Assembly: GCF_018861905.1 (NCBI RefSeq)
Contig: NZ_JAHLDU010000004.1
Location: 124,001 to 188,000, forward strand
From: Clostridium sp. DSM 17811
GTDB lineage: Bacteria > Bacillota > Clostridia > Clostridiales > Clostridiaceae
Reading direction: 5' to 3'
DNA length: 64,000 nucleotides
Both the position numbers and the translations under genes were made by a program. How positions within the stretch are numbered: position 1 is the stretch's first letter; each line of letters starts with the position of its first letter. Under the pieces are notes generated by a model, which worked only from the letters and a program-made list of their open reading frames with translations, had not been told where the DNA came from and did no database searches. Positions 36,792 through 45,658 of this stretch are shown piece by piece.

Positions 36792-37622
36792 ATGTCAGAA
36801 GGAATGGTTTTAAAACTAGAGCCATATTTAAGCGAAAAAATATGGGGATGGGAGAAATGGGTACTTTCTTGTCATGAAGATGGAAAATCGACAATAAAAG
36901 AGGGGATTTATAAAGGACAAGAATTATCTCAGATCTTAGGTTGTGGCAATGATTTCCCTATATTAAATAAAATTATAAAGGCGGAAGATACTTTATCTGT
37001 ACAAGTACATCCCGATGATGTTTATGCTAAAAGAGTTGAAAACGCTAATGGAAAGACAGAGTGTTGGTATATACTCGAAGCAAAAGAGGGTGCAACCTTA
37101 GTATCGGGAATAAAGAAGGGCCTAAATAAAGAAAAGTTAAGACAAATTATAAAAGAAGATAAATTAGAAGAGTATTTAGAGCGCATTTATATTAAAAGAG
37201 GGGATTTCATTTATATACCAGCAGGTACAGTGCATGCTATAGAGTCTGGTGTAAAGCTTATTGAAGTACAGCAAAACAGTAATATTACTTATAGGCTTCA
37301 TGACTGGGGACGTGGTAGAGAGGTCCAGATTGAAAAATCCCTAGATGTTATAGATTACGAAGGAAAAAATAAAGGTGGAAGAATCGAAAGCTTTGTAAAA
37401 CTCGAGACCCCTTATTTTAAAGTTGAAAAAATCACTGTTAAAAGTAATTATTTTGATACTGTTAATGAAAGTTTCCATAGCTATACTGTAATAAGTGGTG
37501 AGGGAGTAATAGAATTTAACAAAAAGAAAATGAATCTAAAAGAAGAAGAGACAATTTATATATCAAAAGGGACAGAATATAAACTTAAAGGAAATATGGA
37601 ATTACTTAAATCAAGTGTGTAA
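36792..37622 (+). CDS. manA: Mannose-6-phosphate isomerase, class I
   Basis: A 276-aa cupin enzyme interconverting mannose-6-phosphate and fructose-6-phosphate. Zinc-site motifs: VQVHPDD (His), KTECWYIL (Glu) and YIPAGTVHAI (His); YRLHDWGR is the conserved active-site Arg region. The short length is normal for Firmicute ManA. ATG 36792 lies after GGGGGAATTGTA. Confidence 0.93.
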   Translation: MSEGMVLKLEPYLSEKIWGWEKWVLSCHEDGKSTIKEGIYKGQELSQILGCGNDFPILNKIIKAEDTLSVQVHPDDVYAKRVENANGKTECWYILEAKEGATLVSGIKKGLNKEKLRQIIKEDKLEEYLERIYIKRGDFIYIPAGTVHAIESGVKLIEVQQNSNITYRLHDWGRGREVQIEKSLDVIDYEGKNKGGRIESFVKLETPYFKVEKITVKSNYFDTVNESFHSYTVISGEGVIEFNKKKMNLKEEETIYISKGTEYKLKGNMELLKSSV

Positions 37623-37684
37623 AAGAATTTACAGAGAAAAACACAAGTTATGTTACCTAATTTGTTAAAAGGAGAGTTTAAAAG

Positions 37685-38377
37685 ATGAAACGAATGAAAT
37701 TACTTAAAAAAAGCATGATATTATTTACATTGATTTTTGTTGTTTTCGCTAGTGGATGTGGTAATATAGTGCAGAAAAAGGATGATACAACCTCTAAAGA
37801 TGTTAAAACACAAACAAAGGTTGTTACGGAAAAAGGAGCTAAGGACAAAAATCCGTTGGTTACTATTGTAATGGAGGATGGTTCAACTATAAAAATAGAA
37901 TTATATCCAGAAATTGCACCGAATACCGTTAGAAATTTTGTTTCTTTAGCTAATAGTGGTTTTTATAATGGATTAATTTTTCATAGAGTAATACCAGGGT
38001 TTATGATACAAGGGGGGGATCCAAAGGGAACAGGCACTGGTGGACCGGGTTATGCAATAAAAGGTGAGTTTAGCGAAAATAATTTTAATAATACATTAAA
38101 ACATGGAAGAGGAGTTATCTCTATGGCCAGAAGTACTGACGCAGACTCGGCCGGTTCACAATTTTTTATAGTGGTTGCAGATTCTGATAATAATTCTACT
38201 GCTCTAGATGGTAAATATGCTTCATTTGGTAAGGTTACAAAGGGTATGGAAATAGTAGATAAAATAGTTTCTGTAGATACTGGTAGTAACGATAAACCGA
38301 AAAAAGATCAAAAGATGAAAAAAGTTACTGTAGATACTTTTGGAGTTAAGTATGGTGTTGTGCAAAAGGTAAAATAA
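37685..38377 (+). CDS. Cyclophilin-type peptidyl-prolyl isomerase lipoprotein
   Basis: A 230-aa extracytoplasmic folding factor. Signal with lipobox ASGC (Cys near residue 26), a charged linker, then a complete cyclophilin domain: FHRVIPGFMIQGGDP (catalytic Arg), MARSTDADSAGSQFFI and FGKVTKGMEIVDKI. It is lipid-anchored and expected outside the membrane, assisting secreted proteins. AAAGGAG precedes the ATG. A terminator follows at 38398. Confidence 0.94.
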   Translation: MKRMKLLKKSMILFTLIFVVFASGCGNIVQKKDDTTSKDVKTQTKVVTEKGAKDKNPLVTIVMEDGSTIKIELYPEIAPNTVRNFVSLANSGFYNGLIFHRVIPGFMIQGGDPKGTGTGGPGYAIKGEFSENNFNNTLKHGRGVISMARSTDADSAGSQFFIVVADSDNNSTALDGKYASFGKVTKGMEIVDKIVSVDTGSNDKPKKDQKMKKVTVDTFGVKYGVVQKVK

Positions 38378-38397
38378 TTAAATCTATTTGAAACATT

Positions 38398-38450
38398 AAA
38401 AGTATATATTTCTATAAAATAAATTTATAGGAATATATACTTTTATTTTT
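38398..38450 (+). terminator. Terminator after cyclophilin gene
   Basis: Long A/T stem (AAAGTATATATT and TATATACTTT arms, one mismatch) with a TTTTATTTTTT tail. It may also serve the convergent gerQ gene. Confidence 0.75.
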
Positions 38451-38528
38451 TAATGTTTTGGGCATTTAAGCTTTAACATAGAACATATAACTATGGATAC
38501 TTGTATAAAATTATATTTAGGATTTATG

Positions 38529-38963
38529 TTACCTAGGAATTTGATTTTGATTACCGAATACCGTTACAAACTTAATTGAATATATATCACACATTATTAA
38601 ATTATTGGTACTACTTTCTTTAAGGACAATAAAACTAATGCCAACGTCTTGTAAAATGCCTTGTCTATCTTGAAAAGTATTAGTTCCAAGTAAAAAATCT
38701 ACTCTTACATATTTACCGATTTGACCTTGCAACCAGCCTTGATTATAAAGTGGATTATTTACTATGGGTGATGTAGGGCCAAGATCGAAAGCTTGTGTAG
38801 TAGATGGAGCTGGGCTAGTAGAAGAAGCTCCGGGCATAGGCCCTTGCCTTGAGTCATCGTTCATGCCGAATTTTGGCATAGGAGTCATTGGTGGTTCTAA
38901 AGACGATGAATCGGTGTTCCACATTGGGGATTGATTGAAATTATTAGGTGGTGATATAAACAT
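38529..38963 (-). CDS. gerQ: Spore coat protein GerQ-like
   Basis: A 144-aa protein. The N-terminal half is Pro/Met/Ser/Asn-rich and low-complexity; the C-terminal 75 residues (GQIGKYVRVDFLLGTNTFQDR...GILQDVGISFIVL...CDIYSIKFVTVF) match the GerQ/YwdL fold, a conserved core that ends in a hydrophobic strand. In Bacillus GerQ is needed to hold the cortex hydrolase CwlJ in the spore. It lies 57 bp downstream of cwlJ on the same strand, as in other spore formers, which strongly supports the call. Confidence 0.85.
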   Translation of the reverse strand: MFISPPNNFNQSPMWNTDSSSLEPPMTPMPKFGMNDDSRQGPMPGASSTSPAPSTTQAFDLGPTSPIVNNPLYNQGWLQGQIGKYVRVDFLLGTNTFQDRQGILQDVGISFIVLKESSTNNLIMCDIYSIKFVTVFGNQNQIPR

Positions 38964-39020
38964 AAAATATCCTCCTTAAGAAATTATATTGTGTTTGAAA
39001 TATTGTAAGTTCGATTTTAT

Positions 39021-39464
39021 TTAAGTAGTGAAATAGCGGGCTGTTGGATTGTAAAAGCAATGCTGAAGAACTGAAACTTGGAAGGTGCCACTACCATTGA
39101 ATGGGAATTCATAGGGGCAACCGGGTAGGTATGGATTAAAATACCATAAAGACTCGCCAGTTGTATATAATCTATTCCCAGCTAAAGCCCAATCAGCAAT
39201 ATCATAATGTATTTGTTCTGGTGGACTTGACCAAATTGTTTGAGGATTAGCTATGCCGCCAAGTACAGAAGTTGCACAATCAAATTGGCCTGTTTGAAAA
39301 ATAACTTTTCTTAAATCGCCTTGACCTATTCTAAAATATTCACCATCGGCTACATTAACTCTGTTCATAATTACAGAGGCAACGGCTTTCATTCCATTTT
39401 CGCCCTCCCCACCAGCCTCACATTTTATTATTCGAGCCAATAACTCTCTAGCACTGTAAGCCAT
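39021..39464 (-). CDS. cwlJ: Spore cortex-lytic cell wall hydrolase CwlJ
   Basis: A 147-aa SleB/CwlJ-type hydrolase (Hydrolase_2 family) without a signal peptide, as known for CwlJ. Motifs: RIIKCEAGGEGENGMKAVASVIMNRV (catalytic Glu in CEAGGE), FDCATSVL and YYFNPYLPG-like SLWYFNPYLPGC. It degrades cortex peptidoglycan during germination in response to Ca-dipicolinate in Bacillus. GGAGATG precedes the ATG. It forms an operon with gerQ. Confidence 0.93.
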   Translation of the reverse strand: MAYSARELLARIIKCEAGGEGENGMKAVASVIMNRVNVADGEYFRIGQGDLRKVIFQTGQFDCATSVLGGIANPQTIWSSPPEQIHYDIADWALAGNRLYTTGESLWYFNPYLPGCPYEFPFNGSGTFQVSVLQHCFYNPTARYFTT

Positions 39465-39689
39465 CTTTAGTCATCTCCTCAATTCGTTTTACAGTATTAT
39501 TATATTCATAATATTAATAATGGTACTTAAAAAACGAAAAAAAATATTGTCATAATTTTAGAAATATTATCTATAACATATGGTAAATTCATTGAAAGTT
39601 TGGTACAATTGCAATGTATTTGTAATCTTATTTTTAAGACAAAATAATTTGTGGTAAAAGTGCAATATCAAATATACAAGAGGTGAATT

Positions 39690-40808
39690 ATGTTAAATAG
39701 TGGAGATATATTAGATGAAAAATATGAGGTAATTAGAACCCTAGGAAAAGGTGGAATGGGTGTTGTTTACTTATGCAAAAACATAATACTTGGAAATCTT
39801 TGGGCGATAAAAGAAGTAATACAAGATAAAAAAAATATAGATATTTTAACAGAAGCTAATATTTTGAAAAATTTAAATCATCCAGGTATTCGGAAAATAA
39901 TTGATACATTTTATACAAATAACAATTTATATATGGTTCAGGACTACATAGATGGACAAACATTAAAGGAATATGTTAAGGCAAATGGTATAATACAAAT
40001 AGAAAAAATTTGCAGGATAGTATCAGATTTATGTGATATTATTGGTTATTTACATAATCAAAATCCAGTCATCATATATAGAGATATAAAACCATCTAAT
40101 ATAATGATAATGAAAAGTGGAAAAGTCGTGTTAATAGATTTTGGTATTTCGAAAGTTTATAAGAATGATATGTCACAAGATATAGATAGGATATGTGCGG
40201 GATCTAATGGTTATGCAGCTCCAGAGCAATACGGCTCAGGGAAATGTTGCATGCAAACAGATATATATGGAATTGGAATGTTAATATACTTTATGATGAA
40301 AGGGAGGACTCCGTATACAGGCATAGAGCCCCTTTTGGATGAGAATTATGGACCAGAAATTAATAATAAGCTGAAAAAGATAATACAAAAGTGTGTAAAA
40401 ATTGATATTAATGAGAGGTATGCCGTAGTTGAAGACTTAAAAGAAGCTATTTCAAATATATTACCAAAGAATGAAAAAGTAAAATTAGAAATCTTAAATG
40501 ATTCTAATATCAGCAAAAGTGTAATTACTAAAAAAGTTAATATTAAAATTATAAATAAATCTATGTACGATAGGTCTATTAGGGTCTTTTTCTGTTTTAC
40601 ATTTGTAATTATAGCAAGTATTTATATTTTGTATGGGAACAAAAAAGAAAGTACATTTTCGAATACTGCAGATGCAAAAGAAATAGTGAGTCCTATAGTG
40701 GGATCATCAAGCATAGAACAAAATTCTATAAAGGAATTTATAAATAAACCGACAAGGAGAATTATGATAGTTCCGATAAAAGAAATATCTATTTCAATAA
40801 CGCAATGA
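39690..40808 (+). CDS. Eukaryote-type Ser/Thr protein kinase, membrane anchored, no PASTA
   Basis: A 372-aa kinase. Gly loop GKGGMGVVY, Lys in WAIKEV, catalytic loop YRDIKPSN, DFG (LIDFGIS), and an APE-type GYAAPEQYG. The kinase domain covers residues 10-255; a single transmembrane helix lies near residues 300-320, followed by about 50 extracellular residues rich in Ser/Lys. PrkC-type kinases of Firmicutes end in PASTA repeats that bind peptidoglycan; none are present. It lies between cwlJ and an NlpC/P60 peptidase gene. GAGGTG precedes the ATG. Confidence 0.93.
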   Translation: MLNSGDILDEKYEVIRTLGKGGMGVVYLCKNIILGNLWAIKEVIQDKKNIDILTEANILKNLNHPGIRKIIDTFYTNNNLYMVQDYIDGQTLKEYVKANGIIQIEKICRIVSDLCDIIGYLHNQNPVIIYRDIKPSNIMIMKSGKVVLIDFGISKVYKNDMSQDIDRICAGSNGYAAPEQYGSGKCCMQTDIYGIGMLIYFMMKGRTPYTGIEPLLDENYGPEINNKLKKIIQKCVKIDINERYAVVEDLKEAISNILPKNEKVKLEILNDSNISKSVITKKVNIKIINKSMYDRSIRVFFCFTFVIIASIYILYGNKKESTFSNTADAKEIVSPIVGSSSIEQNSIKEFINKPTRRIMIVPIKEISISITQ

Positions 40809-40829
40809 GTTAAAAAGAATGTACCATCA

Positions 40830-40849
40830 TTCTGAAATGTCGTTAAATC
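40830..40849 (+). repeat. Dispersed 20-bp repeat, copy 1
   Basis: TTCTGAAATGTCGTTAAATC, 22 bp after the kinase stop codon. It is identical over 20 bp to the reverse complement of 48533-48552 and over 18 bp to 48432-48449. Confidence 0.8.
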
Positions 40850-40890
40850 AAATTAATAGGAGATTATGGGAGTTAATTTATATTAATCTC

Positions 40891-40904
40891 TGATAACGGT
40901 TACG
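40891..40904. promoter_or_regulatory. cre-like operator TGATAACGGTTACG
   Basis: It differs at one base from the operator candidate at 12203-12216 and lies 10 bp before the -35 box of the NlpC/P60 promoter. A CcpA or other LacI-family site is possible; a site upstream of -35 could also be an activator site. Confidence 0.45.
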
Positions 40905-40914
40905 GTAGCGTAAT

Positions 40915-40942
40915 TTGTTATTAGGAGTTCTTATAATATAAT
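40915..40942 (+). promoter_or_regulatory. Promoter of NlpC/P60 gene
   Basis: TTGTTA (40915-40920), 16-bp spacer, TATAAT (40937-40942), about 70 bp before the start codon. Confidence 0.6.
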
Positions 40943-41011
40943 GCTATAATAATATCATTAATGAAATAAAATGAGAATTTATGATTTTAAAACAATTAAT
41001 GTGGGGGAATA

Positions 41012-42118
41012 ATGATGAGAAGAAAAATATTACCATTACTTATATCAATTGGGTTAACTATGTCTGTAAGTATGTCAACAATAGCTGCGCCATTATCACA
41101 GCAACAGGATTCATACAGTTTAGCACAGAAGAATTTAGAAAAATTAGAGTTATCCATTGAGACGCTAGATTTTAATATTGAAAATATCTACTCTGGAATT
41201 GACAAAGCAAAATATGATATCATTAGTACTCAAAAGAAAATAGATCAAAATACAAAAGATATTTTAGTTGCACAAAGTAATATAAAAGGTGAACAAGTCC
41301 TATTTAATGAGCGAATGAGAGCCATGTATATGAATGGTGCAGGTAGTTACGTGGAAATATTACTAGACTCAAACGGAGTAGGGGATCTTATTTCAAGAGT
41401 GGAAAATATAAAAAATATTGTAGAATATGATAAAAAAATTATAAAAGGATTAAATGACAAAAAAGAAGCTATTGAGCTTACCCAAAAATCATTAAATGCT
41501 AATAAGGTAAAAGTTCTAGCATTAAAGGTAAGCAATGAAAATAAATTGGACAAGCTTAGTGCAGAGAAAAAAGTACAAAGTAAATTAATTGTTGAATCTA
41601 AAAAACAGCAGGAATTACATAAGGATGAAATATCACAAACATCTAAATATGATGTTGTTATGAATACGCAGAGTGTTAAACAAATTACTCCATCAAGAGG
41701 TAATATGGTAAGAGATGTAGTTGAAGCTCAACCTAGCACGCGAGAAAGTGCACAACAATCATCATCAACTAGTTCAAATGCAATAATAGAATATGCTAAG
41801 ACATTTTTAGGAACACCATATGCATGGGGTGCTAATGGCCCGAATACATTTGATTGTTCAGGCTTTACTAAATATGTATATGCTCATTTTGGAATAGATA
41901 TGGGTAGGACTACATATGACCAGATAGATCAAGGTAAATATGTGTCTAGAGGGAATTTACAAGCAGGAGATTTGGTATTTTTTGGAACAGGAAGTCCTCA
42001 TCACGTTGGTATTTATGTGGGAAATGGTTCATATATACATGCACCTCAAACGGGAGAAGTAGTAAAAATATCACAGATGACAAGAAGCGATTATATGTCA
42101 GCGAGAAGATTTAAATAA
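41012..42118 (+). CDS. Secreted NlpC/P60 D,L-endopeptidase with coiled coil (CwlO-like)
   Basis: A 368-aa exported peptidoglycan hydrolase. Signal peptide residues 1-26 (cleavage near STIAAPLS), a long alpha-helical coiled coil (about 27-215) like the FtsEX-regulated CwlO/RipC group, a Ser/Gln-rich linker, and a C-terminal NlpC/P60 domain from about residue 248. Catalytic Cys in FDCSGF, His in PHHVGIYVG, third residue His in IHAPQTG. The ATG at 41012 is followed by a second ATG at 41015; GGGGGAATA precedes both. Confidence 0.94.
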   Translation: MMRRKILPLLISIGLTMSVSMSTIAAPLSQQQDSYSLAQKNLEKLELSIETLDFNIENIYSGIDKAKYDIISTQKKIDQNTKDILVAQSNIKGEQVLFNERMRAMYMNGAGSYVEILLDSNGVGDLISRVENIKNIVEYDKKIIKGLNDKKEAIELTQKSLNANKVKVLALKVSNENKLDKLSAEKKVQSKLIVESKKQQELHKDEISQTSKYDVVMNTQSVKQITPSRGNMVRDVVEAQPSTRESAQQSSSTSSNAIIEYAKTFLGTPYAWGANGPNTFDCSGFTKYVYAHFGIDMGRTTYDQIDQGKYVSRGNLQAGDLVFFGTGSPHHVGIYVGNGSYIHAPQTGEVVKISQMTRSDYMSARRFK

Positions 42119-42168
42119 TATATCGTACAATAATAACAAAAATGAATAAATAAACTTATTCGTATAAA

Positions 42169-42227
42169 AATAATTTCTTTAACACCGTGCTTCATTTTAA
42201 ACAATGTGTTAAAGGGATTATTTTTTT
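42169..42227. terminator. Strong terminator after NlpC/P60 gene
   Basis: 17-base arms (42169-42185 and 42206-42222) with two G-U pairs (CTTTAACAC/GTGTTAAAG core) and T7 on the plus side. The right arm covers the stop codon of the convergent DUF3810 gene. Confidence 0.85.
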
Positions 42228-43312
42228 CTGGAATTAGCAAGAAGCAGATCCACCATCGCACTATAGCTTTTTAGGCCGGATTTTTGACTTGCAGATTTAA
42301 GATAAGTATCATTGATTTTTTCACTTATTTTTTCAATACGACCAGAATAATTTTTCCAAAAGTTTTCATTATATATCATATCATTAAGCACACCTTTACT
42401 ACAAAATGAAAACAGTTCCTTATATTTTTGAGGATCATATTGTCTTAATGAACTAAGTGAATATGTTAATGCTGCAAGGGTACCAGAATATTTAAAATTT
42501 ATATCAGGATTATTTATGCAGGCTATATAAGCAATAAAGTTTGCTTCATCTTCCTTTGCAAAGCCTATTTGATGAGCCATCTCATGGGATGTCGTAAAAG
42601 GTAGATATGAATCAGGTTCTGCCATATTGATATTTGTTTCACTTGTAAAGGGAAAATAAAAACCTGTAATCCCCGTATAACACATTGGATATGAGAGTAA
42701 TATGCCCTTAGGTGCTCCATAAGTACCTTTTAATATTACGTATTGTAATGAGGCTTTATCATACCCTAGGTGAGCAGTTTCTAAAATGACTTTTTTGTTA
42801 TAGGGAAGTTCCATTACACCATTTTTATTTTGACTAATTTTATCCCTTAAAGTATTTGAACTAGTTATAAGGTCTGCACATAGATGTGCAAGTTCATTTG
42901 TGGTTGAATTATGAACATCTAATTTGAGTATTTTGTCTAGTGGAAGCCTTTGATAGTTAAAACCCCACAAAAGTTGAAATGAAAAATATATTAGTCCTGA
43001 TGCAGCAAGTGTATTTAATAACAAATTTTTTAGAATCCTTGTTCTTTTAGTTTTGTGTCTTAATAAACTAAAAATTGTTTTAGAAATATACCATAATACA
43101 AACATTGAAAAAGATATAATTATACATTCGGCAATAGAAAAGGGAAAAAAGCCTGTAATTGAACTTATAGTGGTAACAACTATTTTATAAATAAATAAGG
43201 AATAAAATCTTTCTGTAAAATTTGGAAACACTCTACACAATTGAGTGAGTGAAATACCTATTGGTAATAGTAAAATTAAAAACAATTGTTTCCTAGATAA
43301 AGAAAATTTCAT
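42218..43312 (-). CDS. DUF3810-family membrane protein with HExxH-type motif
   Basis: About 364 aa. Two or three N-terminal helices (to about residue 110) are followed by a large domain containing HEMAHQIGFAKEDEANFIAY, an HExxH-like metal site with a downstream Glu as in gluzincin-type metalloproteases. This arrangement fits DUF3810. Whether it is an active protease is unknown. ATG 43312 follows AAAGGGAG at a normal distance; an upstream in-frame start lacks a site. Confidence 0.85.
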   Translation of the reverse strand: MKFSLSRKQLFLILLLPIGISLTQLCRVFPNFTERFYSLFIYKIVVTTISSITGFFPFSIAECIIISFSMFVLWYISKTIFSLLRHKTKRTRILKNLLLNTLAASGLIYFSFQLLWGFNYQRLPLDKILKLDVHNSTTNELAHLCADLITSSNTLRDKISQNKNGVMELPYNKKVILETAHLGYDKASLQYVILKGTYGAPKGILLSYPMCYTGITGFYFPFTSETNINMAEPDSYLPFTTSHEMAHQIGFAKEDEANFIAYIACINNPDINFKYSGTLAALTYSLSSLRQYDPQKYKELFSFCSKGVLNDMIYNENFWKNYSGRIEKISEKINDTYLKSASQKSGLKSYSAMVDLLLANSRKK

Positions 43313-43385
43313 AAAAAACTCCCTTTCATACATTATATGTATATATTGTAATTATATAGATTGATTTAAAACTAGAATAAGTCGT

Positions 43386-43426
43386 ATAAAAAGCTCCAAG
43401 CATAAATTTTACCCGAAGCTTTTTAT
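43386..43426 (-). terminator. Terminator after mscL
   Basis: ATAAAAAGCT (43386-43395) and AGCTTTTTAT (43417-43426) form a 10-bp stem immediately after the mscL stop. Confidence 0.6.
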
Positions 43427-43430
43427 ATCA

Positions 43431-43823
43431 TTATTTTTGCTTCAATAAGTCTCTGATTTCACTTAATAATATTTCTTCATTGGAGGGACCTTTCACAATT
43501 ATTTTTTCTGTCTTTTTCTTTTGAACAGATTGTATAACTTTTATAAAGATAAAAAGTGAAAATGCAATTATTAAAAAGTTTATTACAGATTGAATAAATA
43601 ATCCATAATTAATTGATACAGGTACTCCACCGGATATGGATGAGGGTATATTATATTTTAAACTAGAAACATTAATTCCACCTATTATTATACCAAGTAT
43701 AGGAGTTATAAGGTCAGTAACTAAAGAAGCAACTATTTTAGAAAATGCACCACCGATAACAACAGCTAATGCCAAATCTAAAATATTTCCTTTAAGAGCG
43801 AATTCTTTAAATTCTTTGAACAT
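43431..43823 (-). CDS. mscL: Large-conductance mechanosensitive channel
   Basis: A 130-aa two-helix channel subunit (pentamer) that opens under membrane tension to relieve osmotic downshock. N-terminal amphipathic MFKEFKEFALKGNILDLAL and the pore helix AVVIGGAFSKIVASLVTDLI are textbook MscL; a second helix lies near residues 62-85, and the C-terminal helix ends SEIRDLLKQK. The start is taken at ATG 43823. It lies 34 bp downstream of the rhodanese gene. Confidence 0.96.
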   Translation of the reverse strand: MFKEFKEFALKGNILDLALAVVIGGAFSKIVASLVTDLITPILGIIIGGINVSSLKYNIPSSISGGVPVSINYGLFIQSVINFLIIAFSLFIFIKVIQSVQKKKTEKIIVKGPSNEEILLSEIRDLLKQK

Positions 43824-43856
43824 ATATGTAACACGCCCTTCCAAAGTATGTTTTAA

Positions 43857-44180
43857 CTATTTAGATATATCGTATTTCCAAGAAGCTATCCCACGACTTA
43901 GATGATATATATTTTTGAAACCATTGTCTTCCAAAATATCTACGGCTATTGGGCTTCTTCTGCCAGATTCACAATAAACAAGCACTTTTTTTTCTTTATA
44001 TTTATCAAGTTCATCAATCATTGACGTAAGATCTTGAACAGGAACAAGTTTTGCTCCTGGAATGTGACCAATCTCGTATTCCTCTTTACTTCGCACATCT
44101 AAAATAACAAATTCTTTGTCGTCTTTTATAAGATTATAAGCTTCTTTTGCACTTACATCTTTAACATTTGAATCAAACAT
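43857..44180 (-). CDS. Single-domain rhodanese-like sulfurtransferase
   Basis: A 107-aa cytoplasmic protein. VILDVRSKEEYEIGHIPGA is the rhodanese signature, and the active-site loop VYCESGRRS carries the catalytic Cys near residue 70 with two Arg. It transfers sulfane sulfur; the physiological acceptor is unknown. AGGAGG precedes the ATG. Upstream of mscL on the same strand. Confidence 0.93.
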   Translation of the reverse strand: MFDSNVKDVSAKEAYNLIKDDKEFVILDVRSKEEYEIGHIPGAKLVPVQDLTSMIDELDKYKEKKVLVYCESGRRSPIAVDILEDNGFKNIYHLSRGIASWKYDISK

Positions 44181-44278
44181 AATTTATGCCTCCTTTTGAT
44201 GAAAAATCTATAGTATTAGTATATCATCTGATAGATAGATAGTAAAATGTAATAAATATATGAATGTAATAAAGAATA

Positions 44279-45379
44279 TTATTTGATTACTTTTGTGGTT
44301 TTTGAATTTCTATTTTTAATTTCTGCTAAAATAAAAATAACCAAAGGTATTATAACTTCAAAGATAAAGGCATAATATGGGTATACATTGAAAGCCCAAA
44401 ATGACATTTCCATGGTGCTTTTGTATAGAATAAAAGAGAAGCTTAACATCAAAAGAGCTACAGGGGTTGCAATAAATTTGTAATCATTAAAGCCAAAAAC
44501 CTTTGAAATTCCATTGCAGACTGCCAAAGTACAGATACTTACTTTAACAAAAACACATATTAAAAATGCAATAACTACTAAAATTTCAAGCCTTTGAAGT
44601 ATAGAACCTAGGTGAATAAGACTTACTAACATGGTGGTAGGAAAATATAGTCTAGCTATGGTTTCACTACCTAATACTAAAATATTTCTAATTGTTGCTA
44701 AAAATATAATTCCTCCACCTATGAGTAAACCTACTATAAATGTTTTATTGTAATTCTTAATGTTAGATACATTTGAAAACAACATTGTAAAAACTACTGT
44801 TTCAGCAAAGGGAAAACAAAAACTTGATAAAGTACCCTTTAGAAGAGGCGATATACCATTGTTTAATATTGGTTTTAATCTATTTATACTAATTTCGGGT
44901 ATTAAAAATACAGTTAAAAATAAAGAAATTATCAGCACAATCCAGATGAAGAACTCGGACCATCTTCCTAAAACTTCAATACCAGCTTTTAAACTCCATA
45001 TAATTAGCATAGTTAAAAAGATCATAGGCATTACCACTGGGGTATCGGCGAATATTAAAATATTAGTGAACTCAGATAGGTTTCTAAGAACCAAGGCTCC
45101 AAGATGAAAAGCAAACCATATCATTAATATACTTATAATTTTCCCAGTGAATTTCCCCATAACAATTTGAAGAATATCAAATAAATCCTTTCCAGGGTAT
45201 AAAGATAAAATTCTAGAGTACATAAGTAATAATATAATAGAACATAAAATAGCAATAATTACTGCGATCCAGGCATCTTGTTTTGCAGCACCTCCAGATC
45301 CTATTAAAAAGGTACTTCCAATTATGAAAAGTGTTATAAGTATAATACCTTGTCTCTCAGAGATATTTTCATTTTTCAT
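44279..45379 (-). CDS. Germinant receptor B subunit (GerAB-type permease)
   Basis: A 366-aa membrane protein with ten or so helices of the amino acid/polyamine transporter-like spore permease family. It begins ISERQGIILITLFIIGSTFL, as endospore germination permeases do, and contains PFAETVVFTMLF. In GerA-type receptors the B subunit binds the germinant in the inner spore membrane. It is the last gene of the four-gene operon. GTAGGAGG precedes the ATG. Confidence 0.93.
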   Translation of the reverse strand: MKNENISERQGIILITLFIIGSTFLIGSGGAAKQDAWIAVIIAILCSIILLLMYSRILSLYPGKDLFDILQIVMGKFTGKIISILMIWFAFHLGALVLRNLSEFTNILIFADTPVVMPMIFLTMLIIWSLKAGIEVLGRWSEFFIWIVLIISLFLTVFLIPEISINRLKPILNNGISPLLKGTLSSFCFPFAETVVFTMLFSNVSNIKNYNKTFIVGLLIGGGIIFLATIRNILVLGSETIARLYFPTTMLVSLIHLGSILQRLEILVVIAFLICVFVKVSICTLAVCNGISKVFGFNDYKFIATPVALLMLSFSFILYKSTMEMSFWAFNVYPYYAFIFEVIIPLVIFILAEIKNRNSKTTKVIK

Positions 45380-45425
45380 CTAAGCCTCCTACAACATTTA
45401 TTGTAATTGCAAATAGTAAAAAAAA

Positions 45426-45641
45426 TTAATTGCTTTTACCAAATATTGAAACTACAATATTTTTTATAATATTAGATGGACTTGGTAGCTGAACTCCTAA
45501 AGAGAGTAGAATACTGATTGTCATTGAAAATATAATTAGAGTAAAATAAAGGATTGTTTTACCCTTATTTTTTTCTTTTAATAGTGGAACAGTTTCAAGA
45601 AATATTATTATGAGATAGAAAATTATTACAAGTAAAAACAT
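45426..45641 (-). CDS. Small two-helix protein in ger operon (D-subunit-like)
   Basis: A 71-aa protein with two transmembrane helices (about residues 2-18 and 31-48) and a short tail. AAAGGAGA lies upstream, inside the end of the C-subunit gene. Small two-helix D proteins are known from some Bacillus germinant-receptor operons and modulate receptor function; placement between C and B supports this. Sequence alone would not identify it. Confidence 0.75.
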   Translation of the reverse strand: MFLLVIIFYLIIIFLETVPLLKEKNKGKTILYFTLIIFSMTISILLSLGVQLPSPSNIIKNIVVSIFGKSN

Positions 45642-45658
45642 TCCGAATTCTCCTTTGA

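Noticed and set aside
38012-38018. G7 run in the cyclophilin gene as a slippage site
   Set aside because: It simply encodes the conserved Gln-Gly-Gly-Asp motif of the family.
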